Shown: positions 39,801 through 51,800 of the stretch, piece by piece
Numbering within the stretch: position 1 is the stretch's first letter
How the letters are laid out: each line of letters starts with the position of its first letter
Source of the DNA: Antedon bifida
Taxonomy: Eukaryota > Echinodermata > Crinoidea > Comatulida > Antedonidae
Assembly (NCBI GenBank): GCA_963402885.1
Contig: OY727098.1
Location: 13,378,717 to 13,442,716, forward strand
Direction: 5' to 3'
DNA: 64,000 nucleotides
The notes under the pieces: model-generated
The model's database searches: none
Seen by the model: the letters and a program-made list of their open reading frames with translations, nothing else
Told to the model about the DNA's origin: nothing
Program-made: the position numbers and the translations under genes

Positions 39801-42800
39801 AAGAATTAAAAAAAAAATAAAAAAAAAATAAAAAAAAAGTAACAAAAAAAACCCTCAGTGGGACTTGAACCAGCGATCTCAACTGTGAGAGGCTAGATAC
39901 ATAACCATTACGAAGACGAACCTATTTTTATCGTCGACGACCTTACGCCCATAGATTTGGCTGAAAAAAGAAAATGGAGTCGCGAAGTTCACAGCCTCTA
40001 CCAGACAGGAGTTAAACTTCGATTTGTAGCGGGGAAATGGCGAAATGGAGGAGTCACCTATACATTCAAAGAAAACGAGTAGGCGAGCTGAGCTTGTGTT
40101 CACAACTAGAAACTTTATTTGTATTGACTATTATTCCTTTAATTAGACAATTATTTTAATAGCTAATAACTAATCTTAGGCCTTACTTTAGAAAATTTAT
40201 GTTTACGACTCGGGAGTTCAAATTGCGCACGCCGCCATTTTATGGCTTTGTTTGAATCCCAGGTGTGTCACTACGGTATCGGTATGTTAGTATTTGTCTC
40301 TAATTTACATAACTACTCTTGCTTTTTATTTTTGATTACTTTACTTTTTATTATCTACTTCTCTGTGATTTATACTATATAATATTTATTATTTCCTCAC
40401 AAAATCCAGACTCTTGTTATTCCATATATCTATTGTATTAAATATCCGCATAAGTTGTTTTTTTACTGTGATGTGTTCTATATGTAACAAAAGCATTTCA
40501 ACCCTTACATGTTCTCTGAATTGCGTGGTATGCACCAGGATTGTTCATAAATCTTGTGCCTATGATGATCTTAATTGGATATGCTTTGCAAGTATCGGTG
40601 ATATCTTTCCTTTGAACAACATTATCGATGACGATGAATTCATCAGCGAACTTGGTAATTTTTTCCATAATCATATAATAGACTTCAACAGGCTCCAATC
40701 GTTAGTACTTAACCCGTTCGATGTTTCGATAAATGGCATTAAAGATTTTGACAATGGTAATTTTTATGATAACAATGACCCCTGCAACTATAATCTTATC
40801 GATAATTTTAATTCTAAATTTTCCAATATTAATTCCACATTTAGCTTATTTCATATGAATGTACATAGTTTAGTTAAACATTTTAATGACGTTAATAATT
40901 TCTTAAGTGCTATAAATCATACTTTTAAAGCATTATGTTTCACTGAAACTTTTTTTAACTCAACCAAAACCAACTTTTCTTTTTATAATATTTCTGGATA
41001 TAGGTTACTGCAATCTTCAAGAAGTGAAAGACATGGGGCGGTGTAGCCATATACTTGGACCAGAGGTTTCGTTACGTAATGATCTCAGTTCTATTATTTT
41101 CTCTAACTCTGAATCTATTTTTGTTGAATTAAATGCTAAACCTCAAAATATAGTACTGGGTGTAATTTATCGTCCCCCTGATCTCCCATTAAACTCTTTT
41201 AATTCCAACATTTCTAGCTTACTTGATACAATAAACAACGAAAATAAAACTGCCTATTTATGTGGCGATTTTAACATTGATTTATTAAAATGCAATTCTC
41301 ACAATCTAACGTCTGATTTCATTAGCACTATGTTCGACTCAAACTTTTATCCTTTAATAAATAGGCCTACTAGAATCACCCCCTTAACTGCAACACTTAT
41401 TGACAACATATTTTGTAATGACTTTAAGAATAAACTTTCCCCAGGTATTTTTTACTCAGATATCTCAGATCACTTCCCTGTTTTTTCTCTTACACATTCC
41501 TCAGTTTCTCTTACATTAAATAGCAATCTTTCAAAATATATTTATTTAAAAAAAATTAACGAAGTTACTTTGGCTAACCTTAATCAACATCTATTGAATT
41601 CTGATTGGTCTGATATGATATGTTTCATGATAAACTAAATGATTTGATTAACAACAATATTAAAACATCTTTATAGGCGCAGTTTCCGTAGAGAAGCCAA
41701 ACCTTGGATCACTATTATAAAATCCATAGACACTAGAAATAAATTATATAAAACCTATCTTAAAACCGGAAAACAATCTGACAGAAATAAATATGCTAAA
41801 TATCGTAATAAATTAACCAATTTAATTCATATTTCTACCAAAAATCATTACAAAACTAAATTCAACCTTTATAAAACAAATCTTAAAAAAACATGGAATA
41901 CCATTAATTCTGTACTTGGAAAAAAAACCTCAACTCCAATTCCCTCTTATTTTATTCAAAATAATCGCAAAATAATTGACCCACATATTATTTCCCAATC
42001 CTTTAATGATTACTTTACAGATATTGTTTCAAATCTTGCAAACAGTATTGTTACACCCGTCGGAGATGAAACCTATAAAACTTTTCTTCCTGACCCCGTA
42101 CAAAGTTCTATATTTCTTAATCCAATTTCCGTTGATGAAGTAAAAGACCTTATTTATAACTTAAAAGAAAATAAAAGCTCAGGCTATGATGGTTTTTCAA
42201 ATCGTATTATTAAAAATATTTCAAATTCTATTTCTGCACCTCTTACTCATATTTTTAATCTATCTTTTTCAACCAGCATCTTTCTAAGTTCACTTAAAAT
42301 TGCCAAAGTTATTCCCATTTTTAAAAAAGATAACCCACATAATTTTAATAATTATAGACCTATTTCATTGTTACCTTGTTTCTCCAAAATCTTTAAAGAA
42401 CGTTTGATTCATACTAGACTTAACAATTTTTTAAACAAACAATGTTCTTTACTCCAACCAATACGGATTTAGGAAGTTTTTTTCGACCGATTTAGCCTTG
42501 CTAGATATATATGACAAAATAACAAATGCCCTCGATAACAATGAACATACTGTTAGAATCTTTCTTGATCTCAGCAAGGCCTTTGATGCCATCGATCATA
42601 AAATATTAATTAAAAAGCTAGAAAACTATGGTATCAGAGGCCTTGCTCTCCAACTACTCGAGGATTACCTTACAAACAGACAGCAATTCACGTCTGTCAA
42701 TTCGTTCAATTCTAAATTATCTTACATTAAATATGGTGTACCCCAAGGCTCCATACTTGGCCCTTTGTTATTTTTAATTTACGTAAATGATATTTCAAAT

Positions 42801-45800
42801 TGCTCAAATCTCCTTCATTTTGTTTGCAGATGATACTAACATATTTTTTTCTCACAAAAATAAACGTTTTCTTATCCAAATCCTAAATCATGAACTTATT
42901 AAAGTCACAAATTGGTTTAAGTTAAATAAATTGTCTTTAAATATATTAACTATATTATTTTTAATCGCACAAAAGGAAATCTTACTTTGGATAACTTATT
43001 TATAGATAATCATCTTATTTCTCGCGTTAAAGAAAATAAATTTCTCGGCGTTACTATTGATGCTAATTTAACTTGGAAACCACATTTAAATAAAATTAGT
43101 AATATTATTTCTAGAAATGTCGGTATTATTAATAAACTAAATTATATTTTTCCTTCAGAAATCCTTTTGTCCTTGTATAACACTTTGATTTTACCTTATT
43201 TATCTTATTGTAACATTGCATGGGCCGTTACACCCGACAAATTTAAAACACTTTGCCCCTGGACAAGTACAGAATCTACTAAACTTGATCGTATTTTTAA
43301 ACTACAAAAAAGAATTGTCAGAATTTGTGCAGGGGCACCATTTAATTCTCATTCTAAATTATTTTTTCATTATTACAATGTCCTAAATATTTATGATTTA
43401 AATAAACTTTTAACCAACACTTTTATGTTTCATCTTACTAATAATACATTACCACCTTATGTTTGTTCTTTATTTACTAACGCATCCGAGCTCCACTCAT
43501 ATAATACACGATTTTCCCAGACAAATTTCTTAAGCGATCTATCAAATTCTAAACTCAGACGCTCTTCAATTCTGTACAATGGCCCAAAATTATGGAAAAA
43601 TATCCCCCCTTCTTTAAAAAAATAAACATTCTCTTTCATCATTTAAATATCATTATAAAAGCCTCTTGGTCTCAGTGTATGGTGAGTAGTCTCCTCTTTC
43701 CTTCTTTTGATATTTTTTGTATTGGATTTAAAGAGTTTTAAATGAATTGTAAATTATTTATATTTGGATTTACATAATATATTCTATAATTTTTTACTAT
43801 ATTTCTTAATTTTATTTATTTATTTATTTGTTTTTAAATATTATTTTTTGATGCGCTCAACTTAACTTGGTCGGTCTGTAATCTGATCGACTCCTGTTAC
43901 AATTAATGGTTTCTAATTTGAACGCTTCATTTGTTTTATCATTTTCGTATACTTATCTGTAATTATTGTTTAAGTGATAATTTTTCTCCCGTGTGCTTGT
44001 CTGGGTATCCAAACTAAATACCGTTCTGATGATTAACGAAGGTGACCATATCCTAAAGTTTTCAACTTATTTGGTCACCTTCCACACTCATCATATTTTT
44101 TAAAAATCTGAATATTTAAGTAAAATGTATATTGATGTGTGTGGAAAAGAATTAATAAACAAACAAACATTACACCAAACTCTCATCCACAACTTTGTAG
44201 TGTGCAGTTAGCCTTTTTACACTTAGAACTAATAAAAAAATTTTTTTTAAATATATATATATATTTTCCGGAGACATTTTATGTAGGGGAATTTTACAGT
44301 AGGCGGAGGTTTGTACTGTCGGAGTACCCTCTAGTTATTGTATGAAATCTTTATTGGTTATCCGCAAGGTATTGTGGATAACCTTTGTTATTGTCAGGAT
44401 CTTTTTTTTTCATCTTCTTTATTCTTCTTTCCCTGATTTTCTCAAAAACTTGTAACCATAACATTTTGTAACTTTACCAAACTTTACGTAATAAGGTTTT
44501 TCATTAGCACCAGAGTTGCGCAGTGTAACGTACGTACTGTAGGTGTGATTTTATGATTGATGATTGATCATAAATTCAGAACGATAAGTAATTTTTTATT
44601 AAAACTTCATAAAATCATAATTTATATAAGGGGTCAACTTTGTATGGAATAAAAATGGCTTATTGCACAAGAAATTACGCACGCACGCACAATTAAAATT
44701 TTATATTGCGAAAAATCAATTTCTAATTATATTTCTGCGTGTTTCAGGTCATTTTGAGCATTTAAAATTTTTTTTTACATGGCGCGCGCATATTTACGCA
44801 CACAACTCGTAAGAAACAAAAAGGCCATTTTGCAATTGATTTTTGTTTTTCATATCTTCTGTAGTAGATTGCATTAATTTTGATGGACTTTAATTGCAAA
44901 ATAACGATGCACGTGCACGTTTAACTTTAATAATCGTGGACTAAAAAATGGGTAATTTAATGCAAATTTGTGAAAAAAATTACCTATTTTTAATCAGTTA
45001 TAGCTCCTCAGGATGGCAGGTTACTCCCATTTTAAAAATGTATTATGGGAGCTAATGAGTGATAGATATCAATTCAGGTACAATTTGTACAGAATGTTCT
45101 GACGTCACCATATGGACACTCGAATTTTAAAAATAGATTTTTTTTCTCCTTTGTACTAGTTAATCCTATTTAATAGAGCACATCACACTAATGCGTTCCC
45201 CGATTTCTTTTAGATTTCAATATGTTCTTGCAATAATTGTAAAATTGAAATAATTCTTCAGAATGCATGGTGACCCCCCCCCAATTTTTTTAACTAATTA
45301 TGGAAGCCATTGAGTTGTAGATATGAATTCATGTACACAGATGACATCATCAAATGGCCACTTGAATTTAAAAATTAGGATTTGTTATCTTTTTTTGAAG
45401 GTTATCACATTCAGTAGAGCGCATCTCCGTTATTTGAGCCCGATTTTCGCTCAAATTTCAGTATGTGCTTGCTAAATTAATTATCATGAGTTGCCACTAT
45501 TTTCATTTTGATGACGTCATCATGCCTAAAAACTTGAATAACGTACAGTAGGTCGTGTAATTTCACCTGTAGCATATATTTGAATATCTCACAGCTCTTC
45601 AGAATTAAAGGTGACCTTGATGATTATAATTTATTATGAAAGCTAATGAGATGTAGATATGAATTCATATAAAAATTAAGCCTTAATTAATAATTAATCG
45701 GATGTTGTGACTTTATGATATGGCCAGTTGAAGTTAAAAAGTAGTTTTTTCATTCCTTTAGTCAAAGTTATACAAATTTCAAAGAGCGCGCATTCTGCTT

Positions 45801-48800
45801 CTACGTTCCAAATTCTCTTCCAATTCTTATATTTTTTTTCTCAATTCATTATCTTTCGAAATTGTCATCTTCAAGTTTATTTTGAAAATTTCATCAAACC
45901 AAAAAATTAGAACATGATGTGTGTCCCATAATTTCACCAATGTTACACTGGGTATATGTATATATTCTATATGGCATATAATAGGCACAACTCAGCACTA
46001 TAAGCTTTTAATGCATCAGGTCATAGGATGGCATAAATCAATCGTATCTTAATGTACGTGTATGTTTTTAAAAATTTAATGTCAGTAAAATTATAAAAAT
46101 GATCACCTATAATTCGTGACAAATTAAATTCTAGTTATTAATCTTGATTTTTAATATAGGCTTACTATTTATGTATCAATTCTTGTCATAAAAAATGAAT
46201 CGAATCCGAAAGGAAAGTGAAATATAATTGTATTTATGTTATGTCTTGAATGTAGATTCATCGTAGAATACAGCATGATGACGGACGAGGTGTTGGTGAA
46301 CCACTAAATGAGACTGGACAGTTTGGAGATGGTCTGATCATACGTGGCAAACACTTTGTATTGTTGTCGTCACCGGCTAAATCAGCAAGTCTTCATCGTA
46401 ACTTAGCTGAACAACTTTACATGGCACCCTCTATATCTTTCTCTAAGGCTTCTGCTGATTGGCCAATGAAATACAATTTAAGTGTGAGTCATTCTTAACC
46501 TTTTTGAATAGTAAGTCAACAAATTACAATAACTAGATGGTACGCTCGCTTCGCTCGCGTACCATCTAGGTCGTGCCCACAGATGGTTCTCGAATACACA
46601 GTAATTTCGGCATAAAAAATGTTTTTTTTTTAATGTACGTACGGCACGACTATAATAGTTATTGTCGTTTACAGAAACGAATAAATAGACACGATGATTT
46701 ATGTAGTCAACTAAAATTAGCACCCTGGGAATTACTTCCAAAATAGAAACTTGTTTTGTATTTGGACTCATTTAAACAAACCCAATTTGTGTTTTGTGTG
46801 TAACATTACAGTAGGGTTGAGGGATGGGGAAGAGGATATGGGTACAAAGAAGAACAATTTTTAATATATTCTATATCTACTCGGTAACGAAATATGTTTT
46901 TCATGTTTTATAGGCCTATAAATAATATACCACTTGATACAATAACACATTTGCGATTTAATACTTTGTTAAAACTGTCACTGTCATAGTCGATTGAAAT
47001 AGCATAGTACATGTAACGATACACCACTACAAAGTTTATATTTTTTTGTCATTATTAATTAATACAAACGTTGGGAAGCAACTGTTAGTAATAAAGTTCA
47101 TTTGTATATTGTGCGTTTATATATATACATTAGGGCCTACTCACACTCACAGTATATAATACGTTTATTTGTACATGTGTTTATATACCCACACCCACAC
47201 TCACAGTAAATTTAAATGGCGACCAAAAATGGTTAATATGTATTTACAGTATGTCCAAGTATTGCAATACTGTACTAATACTATATCGAAAAGTCTATAT
47301 AGGTTTTAGGTTAATTCACTAAGTGCCAATAAATTTACCTACAGCTGGTGGTACTTGTGTTAAACCAAAGAGTTATATTGGAATGTTCCATTCATCGCAA
47401 ATCAATACATTTGTAAAAACGTATATTAAATCTATCAAAATAGTATTTTTTAAAGAAAATCGGCCTGCCTTCAACATTATGATACTGTACTCGAGCTGTT
47501 CAACCGGTTTTCAGATATTAAAAACAATTATCGTAGGAGGAGATAGGAAAATGCGAAGCATCTTTGTATTATTGTGTGCGGGTATTTTTCAATAGGACAT
47601 CTATTAGACAGTGTATACCACGATCGGAAAACACCCCTATTTGGGGCAAGTCGTTGAACCTAAATTCGTTTTAATCGTCAATAACTAATTATCTAACTCA
47701 ATTTAATTAGTAAACAGGGTTACATCAGGTGGTTAAAATCAGTACCGAGATTCTAACCAACTTTATATACCATCGAGTAAACATTCTAGAAATCATGCGC
47801 GATTTACCGAATTTTACCCTTACGTAAATTTATATATAGAAATATTCTATATCTACTCGGTAACGAAATATGTTTTTCATGTTTTATAGGCCTATAAGTA
47901 ATATACCACTTGATACAATAACACATTTGCGATTTAATACTTTGTTAAAACTGTCACTGTCATAATCGATTGAAATAGCATAATATATGTAACGATACAC
48001 CACTACAAAGTTTATATTTTTTTGTAATTATTAATTAATACAAACGTTGGGAAGCAACTGTTAGTAATAAAGTTCATTTGTATATTGTGCGTTTATATAT
48101 ACACATTAGGGCCTACTCACACTCACAGTATATAATACGTTTATTTGTACAAATGTTTATATACCCACACCCACACTCACAGTAAATTTAAATGGCGACC
48201 AAAAATGGTTAATATGTATTTACAGTAAGTCCAAGTATTGCAATACTAATACTATATCGAAAAGTCTATATAGGTTTTAGGTTAATTCCCCAAGTGCCAA
48301 TAAATTTACCTACAGCTGGTGGTAATTGTGTTAAACCAAAGAGTTACATTGGAATGTTCCATTCATCGCAAATCAATAAATTTGTAAAAACATATATTAA
48401 ATCTATCAAAATAGTATTTTTTAAAGAAAATCGGCCTGTCTTCAACGATATGATACTGTACTCGAGCTGTTCAACCGGTTTTCAGATATTAAAAACAATT
48501 ATCGTAGGAGGAGATAGGAAAATGCGAAGCATCCTCGTATTATTGTGTGCGGGTATTTTTCAATAGGACATCCATTAGACAGTGTATACCACGATCGGAA
48601 AACACCCCTATTTGAGGCAAATCGTTGAACCTAAATTCGTTTTAATCGTCAATAACTAATTATCTAACTCAATTTAATTAGTAAACAGGGTTACATCAGG
48701 TGGTTAAAATCAGTACCGAGATTCTAACCAACATTATATACCATCGAGTAAACATTCTAGAAATTATGCGCGATTTACCGAATTTTGCCCTTGCGTAAAT

Positions 48801-51800
48801 TTATATATAGATAAAAATATATATAAACAAATCAGGCAAAGAACATTAATTCTAAACCGCCTGGTGATATACTGAAATTTAATTAATTAATTTGAAACGA
48901 TAAAGATGAGGAAATCTGTGAGAATGAGAAAAAGTCGCCCCAACCGAGACTCGAACTCGGACCGTCTGCTTGATATGCAGTTGTCCTAACCATTAGACCA
49001 CTGGGGCTTTCATGGTATTGTTCAAACTCGATTGGATAGCGACTCTTTAACACTCTCGGCGTGGTACGGCGGAACAGCACTAAGTCCTCAATTGTACGCA
49101 CGCGCACCAGAGATCAAATTGATACGCCCTCATCTATTCAGTATTTTTATTCACGAAGCGGGATCTCCGAAGAGATACTTTTATATATATAAACAAATCA
49201 GGCAAAGAACATTAATTCTAAACCGCCTGGTGATATACTGAAATTTAATTAATTAATTTGAAACGATATTATAAAAATATAATATATATATTTATATTTT
49301 TCAATTCTATTCCTTTGAGAATTCTAATATAAAAAAAATAACCATTACAATTTGTCCACATACTTAAAGATGTATTGTCCCTTTGACTAATTCCAAAAAA
49401 ATAAAAAATAACAGATTTCAAAAAAAAGGTGGGTCATTTTGAGGTATCATAATAGTTATTAACTATCACCAAAAATTGGTTGAAAAAAAAATCATTTAAC
49501 TGAAATACAGACGTTTTTTTGTTAAAAAAATAACTTTGACTTCCAGTCACAGTTTTTGATCAAAACATATCCCATAATGAAACGCGCTTGTTTGGCTACT
49601 CTGTATGCATAATCATGAAACTTCCTCACGATCTGTGTGAAAATACCTTCTCAACCGTGACGAGTTGTAAACAATCCTAATTAGCATATGCATAATGCAT
49701 ACTCGTGGTTTGAAATCTTTGTTTACTTTCGCTCGTGACGATTTTCCAGACGAAATGTAATCAAATCAATTTACCTGTTAATTACGTAATTACTTGTTGT
49801 TTTTGGCTTGAATTTTCGACTTAAAGTGAATAACTTTAATATTACTTTGATATGGCCAATTTAAATTTAGAATATTTTGACCTTAATTTTTTTGTGTTTC
49901 AAGTGACAATACATCTTTAACTATATTTTATCATATCTTTATACAATTCTTTATTGTAATATAATGATATACATTTATAATTTAGAAATCAACCTTTGTA
50001 TTAGAATTCAATTGAGTTCACGAACTTGGCCCAGAAAGTCCAGAGGAGAGTCCAGTCCAGATGTTTTAAAAGTCCATTTAGTTTATAATTGAATCTCTAA
50101 AGAAAACACTTTGAATAACCTTACAACCTCTCCCATCGTTAAACCAGGAGAGATTGACACTATTTAAGTACAGATTTGACATTGTTATCCATCATTGAAA
50201 TACCTTATTATACCATTAATCACTTCTACCTGGCTTCAGAGACTGAATGCTAATGAACCGAAGCCAATATACCCCCATGTTCGAGAAGAGCACAAACACA
50301 CCTCACAGCCACTTCTCCAGAAGAACACCTACACTCACACCTCACCGACAGCATCACTGATCCTCTGTTCCTTAGTTAGTTAGTTGCATCATTATTATTG
50401 TATCATTAAGTTAAACTATTATTGAATAAACAATATATGTGTTACTGCAGTCAAGCGAGTAAGAGTCCTCATTACAAGTCAGTACCTCACAACACACTAT
50501 ATTACATTATGTTAAACCAGTAATTAAATACATTGTGCGACTTATATTTTGTCATTTTTACAGGGTTCATTCTTGCATAAAAATCTTCCTGCTAATGTGC
50601 ATCTTTTGACTCTTGAATTATGGGATAGTAACACTGCACTTATTCGTCTTGAGCATCAGTATGAGAAGGATGAAGACCCAGACTTGTCAACAAATGTTAC
50701 TGTGTCATTCAAGGTAATTACAATAAAGCTAGTTTGTAAAAAAAATGTATTTACAGTACCATCTAGAAAACATCTACCTTGCACACATTAAAACAGTGTT
50801 TAGCCGGCCAACCGTATCGACTGATCGCATCGTTGGAATTTTAATTAATTACACGTATCCCTAGAACATAATGCATTTCATAATTCACTGTTATCTCAGT
50901 GAGTAAAACACTCCATCGATCCTAAGATTGGACCTCATTTGGATTTTCAGAATCGTACAGAAGAACTAACGGGACATCTCCGGATAGAAATTACAAGAAG
51001 GAATACATTGAAACTGCTATATAGAAAGCAAAAGATATTCCTTGATGTCGGACACTGACGTACAAACCACGTCAGCCAAAATCGACCAGAGTGCCATTGG
51101 TCACAACCTATCACCATAGGTTGCCTCCATTACGGGCTATTATTGAGAAACATACTGTATGCCCATTCTACAGTCCACAGAACATCTCAGGACTGTTTTT
51201 CCGGAACCACCCATTATTGCATTTCGTAGACCTCCCAACCTTCGTGATATATTAGTAAGATCTAAATTTAAGAGTGAAATTAACTCTCATGACAGCCAAA
51301 ATTTGGGCAGTCACCTTTGCGGCAAATCTTGCAAAACTTGTTCATTGGTTGACTGCTGAAAAATTTAAGAGTAACCAAACTGGCCGCATTTTTCGGATAA
51401 GACAATCAATTAATTGTCTAACCAAAGACGTCATTTATCTCATATACTGTAATATTTGTGGTAAACAGTATGTCGGGGAAACAAAAAACATGCTCTGTAT
51501 GAGAATGACACAACACAGATCAGCTATCAAAACATTAAAGCTTGATCAACCTGTAGCCGAACATTTTAATTCAGCTGATCACTCAATTGCAAATTTCAGA
51601 GTTATTGCAATAGACTACGATGTCAAATCGAGCGACAAAACTCACAAAGAAAACCACTGGGAATTACTACTTAAAACCACAAAACCTTTTGGACTTAACA
51701 TTAGGAACATACTCCCAGGTCGGTAAAATTACTCCCATTGACTACCTAAATTTAATTTTCAATATTAACCACCATTTAAGCTGTTTTTTAGTTTTATTCT

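Larger units (their letters stand above)
39603..44335 (+). mobile_element. Helitron-like element (CCTCCGCC family), copy 2, split by a LINE
   Basis: The left part 39603-39911 starts CCTCCGCCAAGGAGG, and the right part from 44168 ends TTTTACAGTAGGCGGAGG, then CTAGTT. The order matches the unbroken copy at 30169-30660, where ATAACCATTACACCAAA is continuous. The left part ends with a reversed tRNA-like piece (minus strand GGTTCAAGTCCCACTGAGGG, a box B). The LINE fills 39912-44167. Confidence 0.65.

Noticed and set aside
39851-39911. Functional tRNA on the minus strand
   Set aside because: A box B is present, but the acceptor arm and part of the cloverleaf are missing; it is a piece inside a Helitron-like element.
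47323-48566. Two related 90-codon open frames (47323 and 48294) as a gene pair
   Set aside because: They are the same stretch in the duplicated Helitron unit. Few differences, several of which change amino acids; no motif and no splice context.
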